In this document: positions 31,744 to 39,652 of the stretch, in pieces
Numbering within the stretch: position 1 is the first letter of the stretch
Layout of the letters: each line of letters begins with the position of its first letter
From: CAZCAC01 sp964496575
Lineage (GTDB): Bacteria; Planctomycetota; UBA1135; GCA-002686595
Length of the DNA stretch: 39,652 bases
Direction of reading: 5' to 3'
Assembly (NCBI GenBank): GCA_964496575.1
Contig: CAZCAC010000080.1
Coordinates: 1 to 39,652 of the forward strand
Notes under the pieces: model-generated
What the model was told of the DNA's origin: nothing
Databases searched by the model: none
What the model saw: the letters and a program-made list of their open reading frames with translations, nothing else
Position numbers and translations under genes: made by a program

Positions 31744-34330
31744 CGAGAGCTCCCACGAGAGCCCCGACTCCGCCCTCGAGTCGATCCTGGATCAGTACCT
31801 CACCGAGCTCACCGATGGCAAGAACCCCGACCAGGCGGAGTACCTGCGCGCCCACTCCGAGCACGCCGATGCCCTGCGCGGCATCTTCCGCACCCTCGAC
31901 TTCGTCGAAGGTACCGCCACTCCGCCGCCGCCCGCCGAGCTCGAGGCCGGCCGGACCATCGGCGACTTTCGCATCGTGCGCGAGATCGCCCGCGGGGGGA
32001 TGGGCATCGTCTACGAGGCGGTGCAGGAGTCGCTCGGGCGTCGCGTCGCGCTGAAGATCCTGCCCGCCGGCCTCTTCTCCTCGGGGCACGCGCTGGAGCG
32101 CTTCCACCGCGAGGCCGCGACCGTCGCCCAGCTCCACCACACCTCGATCGTGCCGGTGTTCGCCGTCGGCGAGGAAGCGGGCGTGCACTACTTCGCGATG
32201 CAGTACATCGAAGGGGGATCGCTCGCGGGGTTCCTGAAGGAGCGGCGCGCTCAAGTCGAGGATCCGGGCCCCGAACACTTCCAGCGCGTCGCGAAGTGGG
32301 GCCGGCAGATCGCCGAGGCGCTCGCCCACGCGCACGGCCAGGACACGATCCACCGCGACGTCAAGCCCTCCAACCTGCTGCTCGACGAGCACGATGACTG
32401 CTGGATCACCGACTTCGGCCTCGCGCGCACCAGCGCCCGCGCGACGATCACCGCTTCGGGAGATATCGTCGGGACCGCGCGATACATGTCTCCCGAGCAG
32501 GCGAGCGGTGGGCGCGGCGGAGTCGACCAGCGCACCGACGTCTACTCGCTGGGGGCGACTCTCTACGAGCTCCTCTCCTTCACCCCCGCCGTCGACGGCG
32601 AGTCGCGAGAGGAAGTTCTGGCCCGCATCGGCACCGAGCGAATCAGGCCACTTCGGCAGCGGAACCGCGACATCCCGCGCGACCTGGAGACGATCGTCGC
32701 CAGGTGCCTGGAGAAGGAGCGGTCGCAGCGTTACGCGAGTGCGCGGGAGGTGACCGACGACCTGCGCCGCTTCCTCGCCGGCGAGCCGATCCGTGCGCGC
32801 CGGCCCTCCCCGCTGGTCGTGGCGCTGCGCTACGCGAAGCGGCACCGAGCGCGGGTCAGCGCCGTGGCGGCGCTTCTCGCTCTCCTCGCCGTGGTGATCG
32901 TCGTTTTCCTCACCGGTCGCCGTGATCAGGGAGAGCGCAAGCTCGCCGAGGCGTTCGACCAGATCTACTTCGAACAGGACTTCGCCCGGGCGGGAGACCT
33001 TCTCGACGAGGCGGAATCGCTGGGGATCGACTCGGTGGAGCTCCACCTCTACCGGGGCCTCATGTACCTCGAGGATCTCCTGACCCAGAAGGCTCTGCCG
33101 CCGCTGGCCGAGGCGCTCCGGCGAGATCCCGATCACGTCGAGGCGCGGCTCGCCATGGCCATGGCCGTGATGTACAGCGGCGACTACACGGCCGGAATCG
33201 CGCAACTCGAGGAGGTGCCCGAGGAGGAGATCGACACCGCCCTCGGCTGGCTGATTCACGGAAACGCGGTGAGCGCCAGCCAGCACAGTGGCGCGCTGGA
33301 GTCCTTCGGCCGGGCGATCGACCTCCGCTCCGACTTCGTGCCCGCCATCGCGGCGCGAGCTCGCTATCGCGGCTTTCGGCTGTTGACCGAAGGGGACGGC
33401 GAAGACCGCGAGCCCATGCTGGCCGACTGTCAGGCGCTGACCGTCTTCCGGCCCAACTCGTCGCGCGCCTACGCGGTCCAGGGCCACGGCTGGCTGTGCG
33501 CGGCGGCGTACGCCGCGACGGACGAGATTCTCGCCGGGCGACGAGACGAGTGGCTCGAGAACGCGCGACTGAACCTGGAAGCCGCGACCTCGATCGGGCG
33601 AGAAGACCCCTTCGCTCTCGACACGCACGGGACCTTCCTGCGCTACACCGGTGACTTCGCCGGCGCCGAGTCCGCTTTCGCCCGCGCCGCCCAGATCAAC
33701 GAGAAGACCGGCGCGGGGGGGAACTACCGGATCGCGTACAAGCAGGCGATGATGCTGTGGGTGCTCGGCGAGACGGAACGAGCGCTCGAGATCATCGAGA
33801 CGTCCTCGCTGGAGGCGCCGGAGTTCTACCCGCTCCCGCTGGTCCGCGCGATCCTGCTCAGCGAGCTGGGGCGGGGCGAGGAGGCACCGTCACTGTGTCG
33901 TGAGGTGATGCGGCGGTACGACCGCTACGCCAACGCCCGGATGCTGGCCACCGCGGTGCTGGGTTTCATCGGTTCGCGAGAGGAGTACCAGGCCGCGGTG
34001 ACCGCCCTCTCCGCACACGAGGCCGCCGAGCTCACCTCGGAGGATGCACTGGGGACCTACTCCCGGCTGGCTCGGGGTCTTCATACCGGCGAGAGGAGCG
34101 CCGAGGAGATCCTCGAGGCGACCGCGGACCACCCGGGGTTGCGCTGCGAGCTGTTCTTCCTGATCGGTCTCGATCGACTGGCGACCGGTGATCGTGCCGG
34201 CGGGCTGGAGGCGCTGCGCACCTGCTTCGACACGCAGGTCTTCCGCTTCTTCGAGCACCGCCTCGCCCAGCTCATCCTCTACCGCGCGGCGGTCGACCCG
34301 GAGTGGCCCCCTTGGCTGGACGTGGACTGA
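31733..34330 (+). CDS. Membrane Ser/Thr protein kinase with TPR-like C-terminus
   Basis: An 865-residue PknB-type kinase. The cytoplasmic kinase domain spans about 76-350: glycine loop ARGGMG (86-91), ATP-binding Lys108 in VALKIL, catalytic HRDVKPSN (from 207), DFG (227-229) and GTARYMSPEQ. A membrane helix follows at 375-393, then about 470 residues of helical pairs with TPR character (for example AVMYSGDYTAGIAQLEEV, FLRYTGDFAGAESAFARAAQINEKTGA and LGETERALEIIE) on the far side of the membrane. The first 75 residues are acidic, with DQYLTELTDGKNPDQAEYL, a motif often seen before planctomycete kinases. Overlap with the ECF gene suggests the kinase senses an external cue and controls the sigma factor. 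Confidence 0.92.
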   Translation: MRSDESSHESPDSALESILDQYLTELTDGKNPDQAEYLRAHSEHADALRGIFRTLDFVEGTATPPPPAELEAGRTIGDFRIVREIARGGMGIVYEAVQESLGRRVALKILPAGLFSSGHALERFHREAATVAQLHHTSIVPVFAVGEEAGVHYFAMQYIEGGSLAGFLKERRAQVEDPGPEHFQRVAKWGRQIAEALAHAHGQDTIHRDVKPSNLLLDEHDDCWITDFGLARTSARATITASGDIVGTARYMSPEQASGGRGGVDQRTDVYSLGATLYELLSFTPAVDGESREEVLARIGTERIRPLRQRNRDIPRDLETIVARCLEKERSQRYASAREVTDDLRRFLAGEPIRARRPSPLVVALRYAKRHRARVSAVAALLALLAVVIVVFLTGRRDQGERKLAEAFDQIYFEQDFARAGDLLDEAESLGIDSVELHLYRGLMYLEDLLTQKALPPLAEALRRDPDHVEARLAMAMAVMYSGDYTAGIAQLEEVPEEEIDTALGWLIHGNAVSASQHSGALESFGRAIDLRSDFVPAIAARARYRGFRLLTEGDGEDREPMLADCQALTVFRPNSSRAYAVQGHGWLCAAAYAATDEILAGRRDEWLENARLNLEAATSIGREDPFALDTHGTFLRYTGDFAGAESAFARAAQINEKTGAGGNYRIAYKQAMMLWVLGETERALEIIETSSLEAPEFYPLPLVRAILLSELGRGEEAPSLCREVMRRYDRYANARMLATAVLGFIGSREEYQAAVTALSAHEAAELTSEDALGTYSRLARGLHTGERSAEEILEATADHPGLRCELFFLIGLDRLATGDRAGGLEALRTCFDTQVFRFFEHRLAQLILYRAAVDPEWPPWLDVD

Positions 34331-34340
34331 GCGCGACCCG

Positions 34341-35060
34341 CTAGCCGCCCGACTCGAGGATCCACACCTCGGTGCCCTCGGGAACCCGATCGCAAAGGTC
34401 GATCACGTCGGCGTTCTTCATCCGCACGCACCCGTGGGAGGCGGGTGTGCCGATCAGTCCCTCCTCGTTGGTGCCGTGGATGTAGATGTAGCGGCTCTTG
34501 CTGTCGATCCCCGGGCCCTGGTTCCGCCCCGGCTCCAGCCCCTCCAGCCAGAGGATCCGGGTCAGCACCAGGTCCTCCTCGACGTCGATCGGTGCGGTGT
34601 GGATCTCCGCCACCTCGCCGCGGCTCTCGCGCGATCGGAAGATGGTCCCGGGCGGAGCCCCATCCCCGAACTTCTCCGCCACCCGGTGGTGGCCGAGGGG
34701 CGTCCTCAGGCTTCCCGACTCGCTCCCGGTGCCCACCTTGGAGGTGGAGACCGGGTACTCGACGACCGCGGTGTCGCCGAGGAACAGGACCAGCCGCTGA
34801 CGGGCGATGTCGACGAAGATCGCGGGATCGCCGTTCGGCGGCGGGGTAGGCGTCATGGGGGAGACCGGCTCTTCGGCGGGAGGGGCAGGCGCGTGTTCCT
34901 CCTCCACGGGGGCCACCGGCGTGGCCGGCTCCACGGGAGCGGCGGCCTGGACGGCACCCGGATCGGGGCGGGAGGCCCCCGTTCCCGGGTCGGCGCAGCC
35001 CGCGACGAGCGCGCCGAGGGCGTACACCCCGAGCTGGATCCACCGAGCACCCCGAACCAT
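34341..35060 (-). CDS. L,D-transpeptidase (YkuD) lipoprotein
   Basis: A 239-residue exported enzyme with a lipobox (LVAGC, Cys22) and a Pro/Glu/Ala-rich linker to about residue 75. The YkuD catalytic domain has FVDIARQRLVLFLGD at its start and the active-site motif with His195 and S-H-G-C (208-211) in GTPASHGCVRM; Cys211 is the nucleophile. Such enzymes make 3-3 cross-links in peptidoglycan or attach lipoproteins to it. If this is a planctomycete, it fits the current view that these bacteria have peptidoglycan. A strong AGGAGG Shine-Dalgarno lies 5 nt before the ATG, with TATCGT further upstream. It converges on the kinase gene with a 10-bp gap. Confidence 0.92.
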   Translation of the reverse strand: MVRGARWIQLGVYALGALVAGCADPGTGASRPDPGAVQAAAPVEPATPVAPVEEEHAPAPPAEEPVSPMTPTPPPNGDPAIFVDIARQRLVLFLGDTAVVEYPVSTSKVGTGSESGSLRTPLGHHRVAEKFGDGAPPGTIFRSRESRGEVAEIHTAPIDVEEDLVLTRILWLEGLEPGRNQGPGIDSKSRYIYIHGTNEEGLIGTPASHGCVRMKNADVIDLCDRVPEGTEVWILESGG

Positions 35061-35190
35061 GAATTCCTCCTGCCGGACGATAGGGACGACGAACGCGATC
35101 CAGGTTAGGACACGGGCGGGGCGATGTCAGCCCCGTGGATACCGGGGAGGGCCGCCACCCGTCGAGCCGGGGAGTCTCGACGGGCGGTGG

Positions 35191-35196
35191 TAAGAT
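35191..35196 (+). promoter_or_regulatory. Putative -10 element of the sulfatase-like hydrolase operon
   Basis: TAAGAT lies 9 nt before the GTG at 35206 and 18 nt before the ATG at 35215. No Shine-Dalgarno is visible before either. Confidence 0.45.
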
Positions 35197-35214
35197 GTCG
35201 CATCCGTGGATCCG

Positions 35215-37563
35215 ATGCGTCGCTACCTCGCGCTCCTTTGTCTCTCGCTTCCGGTCGCGCTCTCCGCCTGCGGTGCGGAGGTCGAGCCGACGGAGGGTGC
35301 GATCTACCAGCGCCTGCCGCTCGCCTCGCCCGTGCCGATCCCGGCACGGGAGACGATCGTCCACGCGCGGCTGGAGCCCTCGGCCGAGGGTCTGGGGGAC
35401 TGGAGGGCGACCGCGCCGTCGGTGGCGGTCGAGCGCTTCAGCGAACTCGTCGGGCAGGCATCCGATGGTCAGACCCCGACCGAGCTCTACGCCGTTTCCC
35501 TACTGGGATCCGGGCGCAAGACGCTCTCGGTTCCCTGCGCCACCGAAGTGGGCGACTTCAACGCGGTCCGGGTGCACATCAGGAGTGTCGGCGATGTCCC
35601 CACCAGGGCGCGGATCCAGCTCCGCTCGGGCGGGATGGGCGTGCAGGTCGCGCCGGGCGAGCGGATCTGGGCCGAGGATGGCCGCGTGGCGATGACGGCG
35701 GAGTTCCCGCAGCTGCGCCGCTGGAAGGTGAAGGTGGACGAGATCGAGATCGAGCTTCGCGGCGAGTCGAAAGGGGCGTCGATCAGCGCGGTGGAGCTGC
35801 TCCGCGTGCCGCTGGCCGACTTCCTGCCCGCGACGGAGGGGCTCGGGGAGCTGGTCTCGCTCGGGAGGGACTTCCGGCGTGCGGTGGGCCTTTCCTCCCG
35901 CCACCCGCTGGTGGCGCGGTTTCGCGTGCCCGAGAACTCGCTGCTGCACTTCTCCTACGGGCTCCAGCAGCCGCTGCGCGTGCCCCGCGAGAGATCCGAG
36001 CTGCGGGTGACCCTGGCCGCCGCCGGCGGGACGCCGCGGTACGAGACCTTCCCCCTGGAAACCGAGATCACGCAGCTCCCCGGCTGGCACGAGGCGAGCC
36101 TGAACCTCGATCGCCACGCCGGCGACGAGCTCGAGGTGACCTTCGAGCTCGCAGCACAGGGTGATCACGAGGCCCTGGCGCTGGTCGGAGAGCTCGCCCT
36201 GACGCGCTCCGCCACGTCCGCGCCGACGGTGCTCCTGATCACCTCCGATACGCATCGCGGCGATCACGTGGGGCAGTACTCGGAAGAATCCCCGGTCCGG
36301 ACGCCCAACCTGGATGCCCTGGGTGATCGCGGCGTGTTCTTCTCCCGCGCGCACTCCACCATCAACACGACCAATCCCTCGCACGTGGCGATGATGACCG
36401 CGCTCAGCCCGAGGGATACCCGTATCCTCGACAACCACACGCCGCTACTGGACCGGGCGCGGACGCTGGCCGAGCGGTTCGCCGAGCTGGGCTACCGCAC
36501 CATGGCGGCGGTCAGCACCGGCCACCTCCTGCACGACACCAGCGGACTGGGGCAGGGCTTCGATCGCATCGATGGCCCCCTCGCCGGCCAGCGCCGGGGC
36601 GATCTCACCGTCGATGTGCTCGGGAGGTGGATCGAAGCGACCGAGGGCCAGCCGCTCTTCCTCTGGTTGCACTTGTTCGACGCGCACATCCCCTACGAGC
36701 CGCCACCTCCCTACGACCGGCGCTACTGGGACGGCGGCGATCCCTTCGCCGAGGATGGCGGCGCGCCCCCGCCGGTGCGGGTGGTGATCGAGAGGTTCAA
36801 GGGGCTCACCGAGCGGGAATTCCCGCACTGCCAGTACCGCGCCGAGGTCGACTTCGTGGACGAGCAGGTCGGTCGCGTGCTGGAGCTGCCGCGGATCCGC
36901 TCGGGGATCGTCGCGTTCACGGCCGACCACGGCGAGTCCTTCGGCGAACACGGAATCTGGTGGGATCACGCCGGTCTCTACCCGCAGACGACCGCGGTGC
37001 CCCTGATCCTCTCCTGGCCGGACGGCCCGCGAGGTCTTCGGTGCGAGGCGCCGGTCTCGCACCTCGACCTCGGCCGGACCTTGCTCGACCTGGCGGGTCA
37101 CGAGTCCGTCGAGTTCCCCGGTCGCGACCTGCGCCGGATGCTGGAGGAGTCGCCGCGCACCGAACCGCTCTTCGAGATCTCGGCCGGGGGCTGCTCGGCG
37201 GCGATCCAGACCGAGCGCCACCGACTGGTGATGCACCTGCTCGAGTACCGCAAGCCGAGCATGGTGAAGCGGCGCTGGAAGCACGAGGTCGAGCTGTACG
37301 ACGTGCTCGCCGATCCCCGTTGCGAAGTGAACCTGGTGCGGGAGGAGGATCACTACCCGGTCGCCCGGTCGATGCGGGCGCTCTTGATCCGCTGGCTGGA
37401 GGGCGCTGAGAGGGGTGGCCTGGCTGCAGACGCGGTCAACTCGGAGGAGCTGATGAAGAACCTCGAGGCGCTCGGCTACACGCAGGGCGGCGGGACGGCC
37501 GCGTCACGCGTGCTCTACGAAGAGGACCCGCAGAACGAGTGGTGTCGCTTCTTCGCGCGATGA
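35215..37563 (+). CDS. Sulfatase-like (alkaline phosphatase superfamily) lipoprotein with Thr nucleophile
   Basis: A 782-residue exported protein with a lipobox (ALSAC, Cys19). Residues 40-330 form beta-rich domains without known motifs. The hydrolase domain starts at about 340 with LLITSDTHRGDHVG (first metal Asp). The nucleophile loop is Thr386-Asn-Pro-Ser-His390 where FGly sulfatases have Cys-x-Pro-x-Arg, so Thr replaces the modified Cys; this resembles LtaS-type and other sulfatase-like phosphohydrolases. The second metal site is TADHGESFGEHG at about 568-580. The substrate may be a phosphate or phosphonate ester, or a lipid-linked group, rather than a sulfate. The alternative start is the GTG at 35206. 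Its stop overlaps the next gene (ATGA at 37560). Confidence 0.82.
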   Translation: MRRYLALLCLSLPVALSACGAEVEPTEGAIYQRLPLASPVPIPARETIVHARLEPSAEGLGDWRATAPSVAVERFSELVGQASDGQTPTELYAVSLLGSGRKTLSVPCATEVGDFNAVRVHIRSVGDVPTRARIQLRSGGMGVQVAPGERIWAEDGRVAMTAEFPQLRRWKVKVDEIEIELRGESKGASISAVELLRVPLADFLPATEGLGELVSLGRDFRRAVGLSSRHPLVARFRVPENSLLHFSYGLQQPLRVPRERSELRVTLAAAGGTPRYETFPLETEITQLPGWHEASLNLDRHAGDELEVTFELAAQGDHEALALVGELALTRSATSAPTVLLITSDTHRGDHVGQYSEESPVRTPNLDALGDRGVFFSRAHSTINTTNPSHVAMMTALSPRDTRILDNHTPLLDRARTLAERFAELGYRTMAAVSTGHLLHDTSGLGQGFDRIDGPLAGQRRGDLTVDVLGRWIEATEGQPLFLWLHLFDAHIPYEPPPPYDRRYWDGGDPFAEDGGAPPPVRVVIERFKGLTEREFPHCQYRAEVDFVDEQVGRVLELPRIRSGIVAFTADHGESFGEHGIWWDHAGLYPQTTAVPLILSWPDGPRGLRCEAPVSHLDLGRTLLDLAGHESVEFPGRDLRRMLEESPRTEPLFEISAGGCSAAIQTERHRLVMHLLEYRKPSMVKRRWKHEVELYDVLADPRCEVNLVREEDHYPVARSMRALLIRWLEGAERGGLAADAVNSEELMKNLEALGYTQGGGTAASRVLYEEDPQNEWCRFFAR

Positions 37564-39458
37564 GCAGGGCGCGCGCCGCTACAATCCGCGCGGCCTCCCC
37601 GACACCTCCCGTGAAGAGACCCGGACTCACCCTTCTCCTGTGGCTCGCCCCGCTGATCCTCCTGGGCCTGGCCTACCGCACGGTCGGCGGCTTCGAGTTC
37701 GTCGGGGACGCGCGCTTCCTGATCCTGGAGAACAACTTCATCCACGAGCTCTCCATGCTCGGGGAGAACCTGCGGCACAACTACTTCTGGTCCTCCTCGG
37801 GCAACATCATTCCCTACTGGCGTCCCGCCACGAAGGGCAGCTGGGTGCTGGAGTACCAGCTGTTCGAGAGCTGGGCCGGCGGATACGCCTGGGTGCAGCT
37901 GGCCTGGCACGCACTGGGTACCATCGGAATCCAGCTCCTGGCGCGCCGTCTCGGGGTGCGCCCGGTCCTGAGCACGGTCGCGGCGACCGTCTATGCGCTG
38001 CACCCGGTGGCCATCGCCCCGACCTGCATGATCATGGCGCGCTCGGACGTGGTCTGCACCGCCGCCTGTGTCTGGGGCCTCCTCACCTGGCGGGAGTGGC
38101 GAGCGAGCGGGCGCAAGCATCTCTGGGGCGCGTTGCACGTCGTGGCGGTGGTCGTCGCCCTGGGCAGCAAGGAGACGGCGGTGATCCTGCCCGCCGTCCT
38201 CGCGCTCTGGAGCGTGCTCGAGGGCGACCTGGCCCGGGAGCGGCGCAGCAAGCTCTTGCAGCTCGCGCCCGCCGTGATCCTCAGCGCCGTCTACCTGGTG
38301 ACGCGCCGGGTGACCCTGACCGCGGACGCCGAGGGCCTGGCCGAGACGAGCCTGGCTTTCGATCCGCTGCGCATCTTCGCCAGCCTGACCGTCTACCTGC
38401 GGAACCTCCTGCCGTTCCTGGTGCAGTCCGGCGTGCGCGACATCTCACCCGCCGAGGCGGGCAGCCCGGCCTTCGTGGCGACGGGTCTCTTCTCGTTGCT
38501 GGTCGTTGCCGCGGTGTTCCTCATCGCGCTGCGCCGGGGCGATCGCGTCAGCCTCGCGCTCCTCGCCTGGGGTGCGCTGGCCTTGGCCCCGGTGATTCTC
38601 GGCGGCGCGATCCACGTGCCCACCGCCGGGAGCAAGTTCGTCGCCGCCGATCGATGGCTGGTCCACGCCTTGCCCGCGGTGGTGCTGCTCTGGGCGCGCC
38701 TGGTCGAGAACTTCAACAGCCAGCGCCTCGTCGCGACCGTGCCCGTGGCGGCCGTGGTGTGGGTCGGGTTCATCCTCGTCGGTGCGCGGGCGGCGCGCGC
38801 GGAATTCGGCAGCGAGATGGGCATGCTCGACAACGAGGACCGCCTCTTCCTGGCGACGCCGGAGCGCTTTCGCAGCGAGGAGGACCACTGCCGCTTCCTG
38901 GACAGGAAGGCCGTGCGAGCGACAGTGCGGAGTGACTTCGAGGAGGTCTTGCGGGTCAGCGAACAGTCGCTGGAGCGGTGCGGCGACCCCGACGGCCTGC
39001 GCCGCTTCCGTTGCCTGTGTGCCTTGACGAAGACGGGGCGCTACGAGGAGGCCCGCCCGCTGGTGGAGGAGTTGCTCGCCTCTCCGCCGCCGCCGCGCGT
39101 TCACGCTTCCTTCGCGTACGAGGCTGGGTTGGTACTCTTCCGGACCGGCGAAACAGGGCGCGCCGAGGTCCTCTTCAACCGGGCCCTGGAGCTCGGTTAC
39201 CGCGACTGCCGCACGTGGATCTGGTTCGCCGAGACCGCCAGGGCGCGGAACGACCTGCCGCGCGCGGCGCAACGCCTCGAGGCGGCCTTCCAGTGCGGCG
39301 GGGGTGGTGATGCATCACTCTTGATCATGGCCGCCACCTGGTGGATCGAGAGTGGCGAGAAGGAGCAGGGCGCGCGACTGGTGAAGCTGGCTCGCGAGAA
39401 CTTCCAGCTCACTCCCGACCAGGCCGATCAGGTCAGCCGGCTCGAGAAAGCGCTCTGA
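37560..39458 (+). CDS. Multi-pass GT-C-like membrane protein with TPR tail
   Basis: A protein of about 630 residues. The first 430 residues hold roughly nine or ten membrane helices (for example LTLLLWLAPLILLGLAY, VAVVVALGSKETAVILPAV and FVATGLFSLLVVAAVFLIAL). An acidic GGFEFVGDARFLILENN in the first periplasmic loop resembles the DD/DE-containing first loop of GT-C glycosyltransferases and TMTC-type proteins. The C-terminal 190 residues form TPR-like helical pairs (CALTKTGRYEEARPLVEELL, LFRTGETGRAEVLFNRALELGYRD). It may transfer sugars from a lipid carrier to surface proteins. The ATG at 37560 overlaps the hydrolase stop; an internal TACAAT (37580-37585) and a GTG at 37611 offer a second, independent start. 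Confidence 0.75.
   Translation: MSRARAATIRAASPTPPVKRPGLTLLLWLAPLILLGLAYRTVGGFEFVGDARFLILENNFIHELSMLGENLRHNYFWSSSGNIIPYWRPATKGSWVLEYQLFESWAGGYAWVQLAWHALGTIGIQLLARRLGVRPVLSTVAATVYALHPVAIAPTCMIMARSDVVCTAACVWGLLTWREWRASGRKHLWGALHVVAVVVALGSKETAVILPAVLALWSVLEGDLARERRSKLLQLAPAVILSAVYLVTRRVTLTADAEGLAETSLAFDPLRIFASLTVYLRNLLPFLVQSGVRDISPAEAGSPAFVATGLFSLLVVAAVFLIALRRGDRVSLALLAWGALALAPVILGGAIHVPTAGSKFVAADRWLVHALPAVVLLWARLVENFNSQRLVATVPVAAVVWVGFILVGARAARAEFGSEMGMLDNEDRLFLATPERFRSEEDHCRFLDRKAVRATVRSDFEEVLRVSEQSLERCGDPDGLRRFRCLCALTKTGRYEEARPLVEELLASPPPPRVHASFAYEAGLVLFRTGETGRAEVLFNRALELGYRDCRTWIWFAETARARNDLPRAAQRLEAAFQCGGGGDASLLIMAATWWIESGEKEQGARLVKLARENFQLTPDQADQVSRLEKAL
37580..37585 (+). promoter_or_regulatory. 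Possible internal -10 element of the GT-C/TPR gene
   Basis: TACAAT lies inside the first codons after the coupled ATG and 25 nt before the alternative GTG at 37611. It could add transcription independent of the hydrolase gene. Confidence 0.35.
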
Positions 39459-39551
39459 TGCGGAGTCAGGCTCCTTCCCACACCATTTCGGGTAGCCCCT
39501 GCCGCACACCGGCTACCCGGAAGGGTGCGGGAAGGTGCGAGACTCCGCATC
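39457..39551. repeat. 95-bp imperfect palindrome after the last gene
   Basis: Two 41-nt arms (39457-39497 and 39511-39551) pair around a 13-nt loop with only five mismatched positions and one G-T pair. The outer 11 bp and the inner 9 bp are perfect. It begins inside the stop codon of the GT-C/TPR gene and takes up half of the remaining sequence. It lacks the GTTRRRY and RYYYAAC boxes of integron attC sites. It may be a strong RNA terminator-like hairpin or a mobile or repetitive palindromic element. Confidence 0.75.
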
Positions 39552-39581
39552 TGGGAATTGTCGTGGTAGCGTACTTCCCAG
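39551..39581. repeat. Second inverted repeat next to the 95-bp palindrome
   Basis: CTGGGAA (39551-39557) and TTCCCAG (39575-39581) form a 7-bp perfect stem with a 17-nt loop, directly abutting the larger palindrome. No gene is visible between here and the window end. Confidence 0.45.
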
Positions 39582-39602
39582 GGCGCAACTCCCATGCTCC
39601 AA

Positions 39603-39652
39603 TGCAGGGCTCCTGACATAGGTGCGTGGAGTGGCGGCATTGGCCGAATGCC
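39603..39652. repeat. Right copy of 50-bp inverted end repeat
   Basis: Exact reverse complement of 1-50, in outward orientation like the left copy. The 194 bp from the last stop to the window end hold only the palindromes and this repeat. No gene starts or ends in it, apart from a 70-codon shadow frame. Confidence 0.85.

Noticed and set aside
39457..39551. Integron attC site
   Set aside because: It is a long palindrome directly after a stop codon, as attC sites are, but it lacks the GTTRRRY and RYYYAAC boxes, and no integrase or second cassette-like spacing is present.
1..39652. Linear plasmid or phage with hairpin telomeres
   Set aside because: The ends are inverted repeats with terminal palindromes, but there is no protelomerase, replication, partition or structural phage gene, and the left repeat truncates a chromosomal-type gene.
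1..39652. tRNA, rRNA or CRISPR arrays
   Set aside because: I saw no cloverleaf with a TTC loop and acceptor stem, no rRNA-like conserved segments and no regularly spaced direct repeats.

Overview
This is a high-GC (roughly two-thirds or more G+C by eye), gene-dense bacterial window with about 27 protein genes or gene pieces. I see no rRNA, tRNA, CRISPR array, phage module or transposase. The best taxonomic fit is an uncultured planctomycete (Planctomycetota). The evidence is a NiSOD of the HCQVPCGIY type, a secreted protein ending in the CPCGN...NLTNG...WTP domain I associate with deep-branching planctomycetes, sulfatase and sulfatase-like enzymes, FG-GAP and thrombospondin-3 calcium-binding proteins, and an ECF sigma factor overlapping a membrane Ser/Thr kinase with a TPR tail. 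This placement is an inference from gene families, not from a marker gene. The cell is Gram-negative in type: lipoproteins, a TonB-dependent receptor, a LolCDE-like ABC system and an L,D-transpeptidase.

Layout. 1-3.6 kb (minus): FG-GAP lipoprotein, nickel superoxide dismutase, then a prolyl oligopeptidase cut off by the window end. 3.7-11 kb: secreted proteins of poorly known function. These are an uncharacterised secreted protein, an Ere/ChaN-like secreted protein, a carboxypeptidase-regulatory-like protein split by a frameshift, and a TSP3 protein head-to-head with a HEXXH protein, both apparently lacking their 5' ends. 11-13.1 kb (minus): a coupled DsbD-alpha-like and double-redoxin pair. 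13.2-16.7 kb: an M60 enhancin-like metalloprotease divergent from an arylsulfotransferase-like lipoprotein. 16.7-18.2 kb: HEAT-repeat protein and YfcE-like phosphoesterase. 18.3-21.7 kb: ABC ATPase and FtsX-type permease operon, closed by a good intrinsic terminator. 21.8-23 kb: a PLP trans-sulfuration-type enzyme behind a possible 20-codon leader ORF. 23-23.7 kb: a decayed RDD membrane gene. 23.7-28 kb: TonB receptor, diacylglycerol-kinase-like enzyme and an internally deleted sulfatase. 28.1-31 kb: tandem adhesin-domain protein and a B12-binding radical SAM enzyme. 31-34.3 kb: ECF sigma and kinase. 34.3-39.5 kb: L,D-transpeptidase, then a sulfatase-like hydrolase coupled to a membrane GT-C/TPR protein. 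39.46-39.65 kb: a large imperfect palindrome and the end repeat.

Three signals stand out. (1) Many genes have a TANNNT hexamer 6-7 nt before the start codon and no Shine-Dalgarno, the pattern of leaderless mRNAs; other genes keep a clear Shine-Dalgarno. (2) The NiSOD prepeptide ends in Pro just before the essential His1, which signal peptidase I should not cleave, and the next gene encodes a prolyl-specific peptidase lipoprotein; the pair may be a maturation system. (3) Both window ends carry the same 50-bp sequence pointing outward; at the left end it interrupts a gene, as expected if the window lies between two inverted copies of a longer repeat such as an insertion sequence. Several genes look damaged (frameshift, internal deletion, lost 5' ends); assembly error and real decay cannot be separated here.
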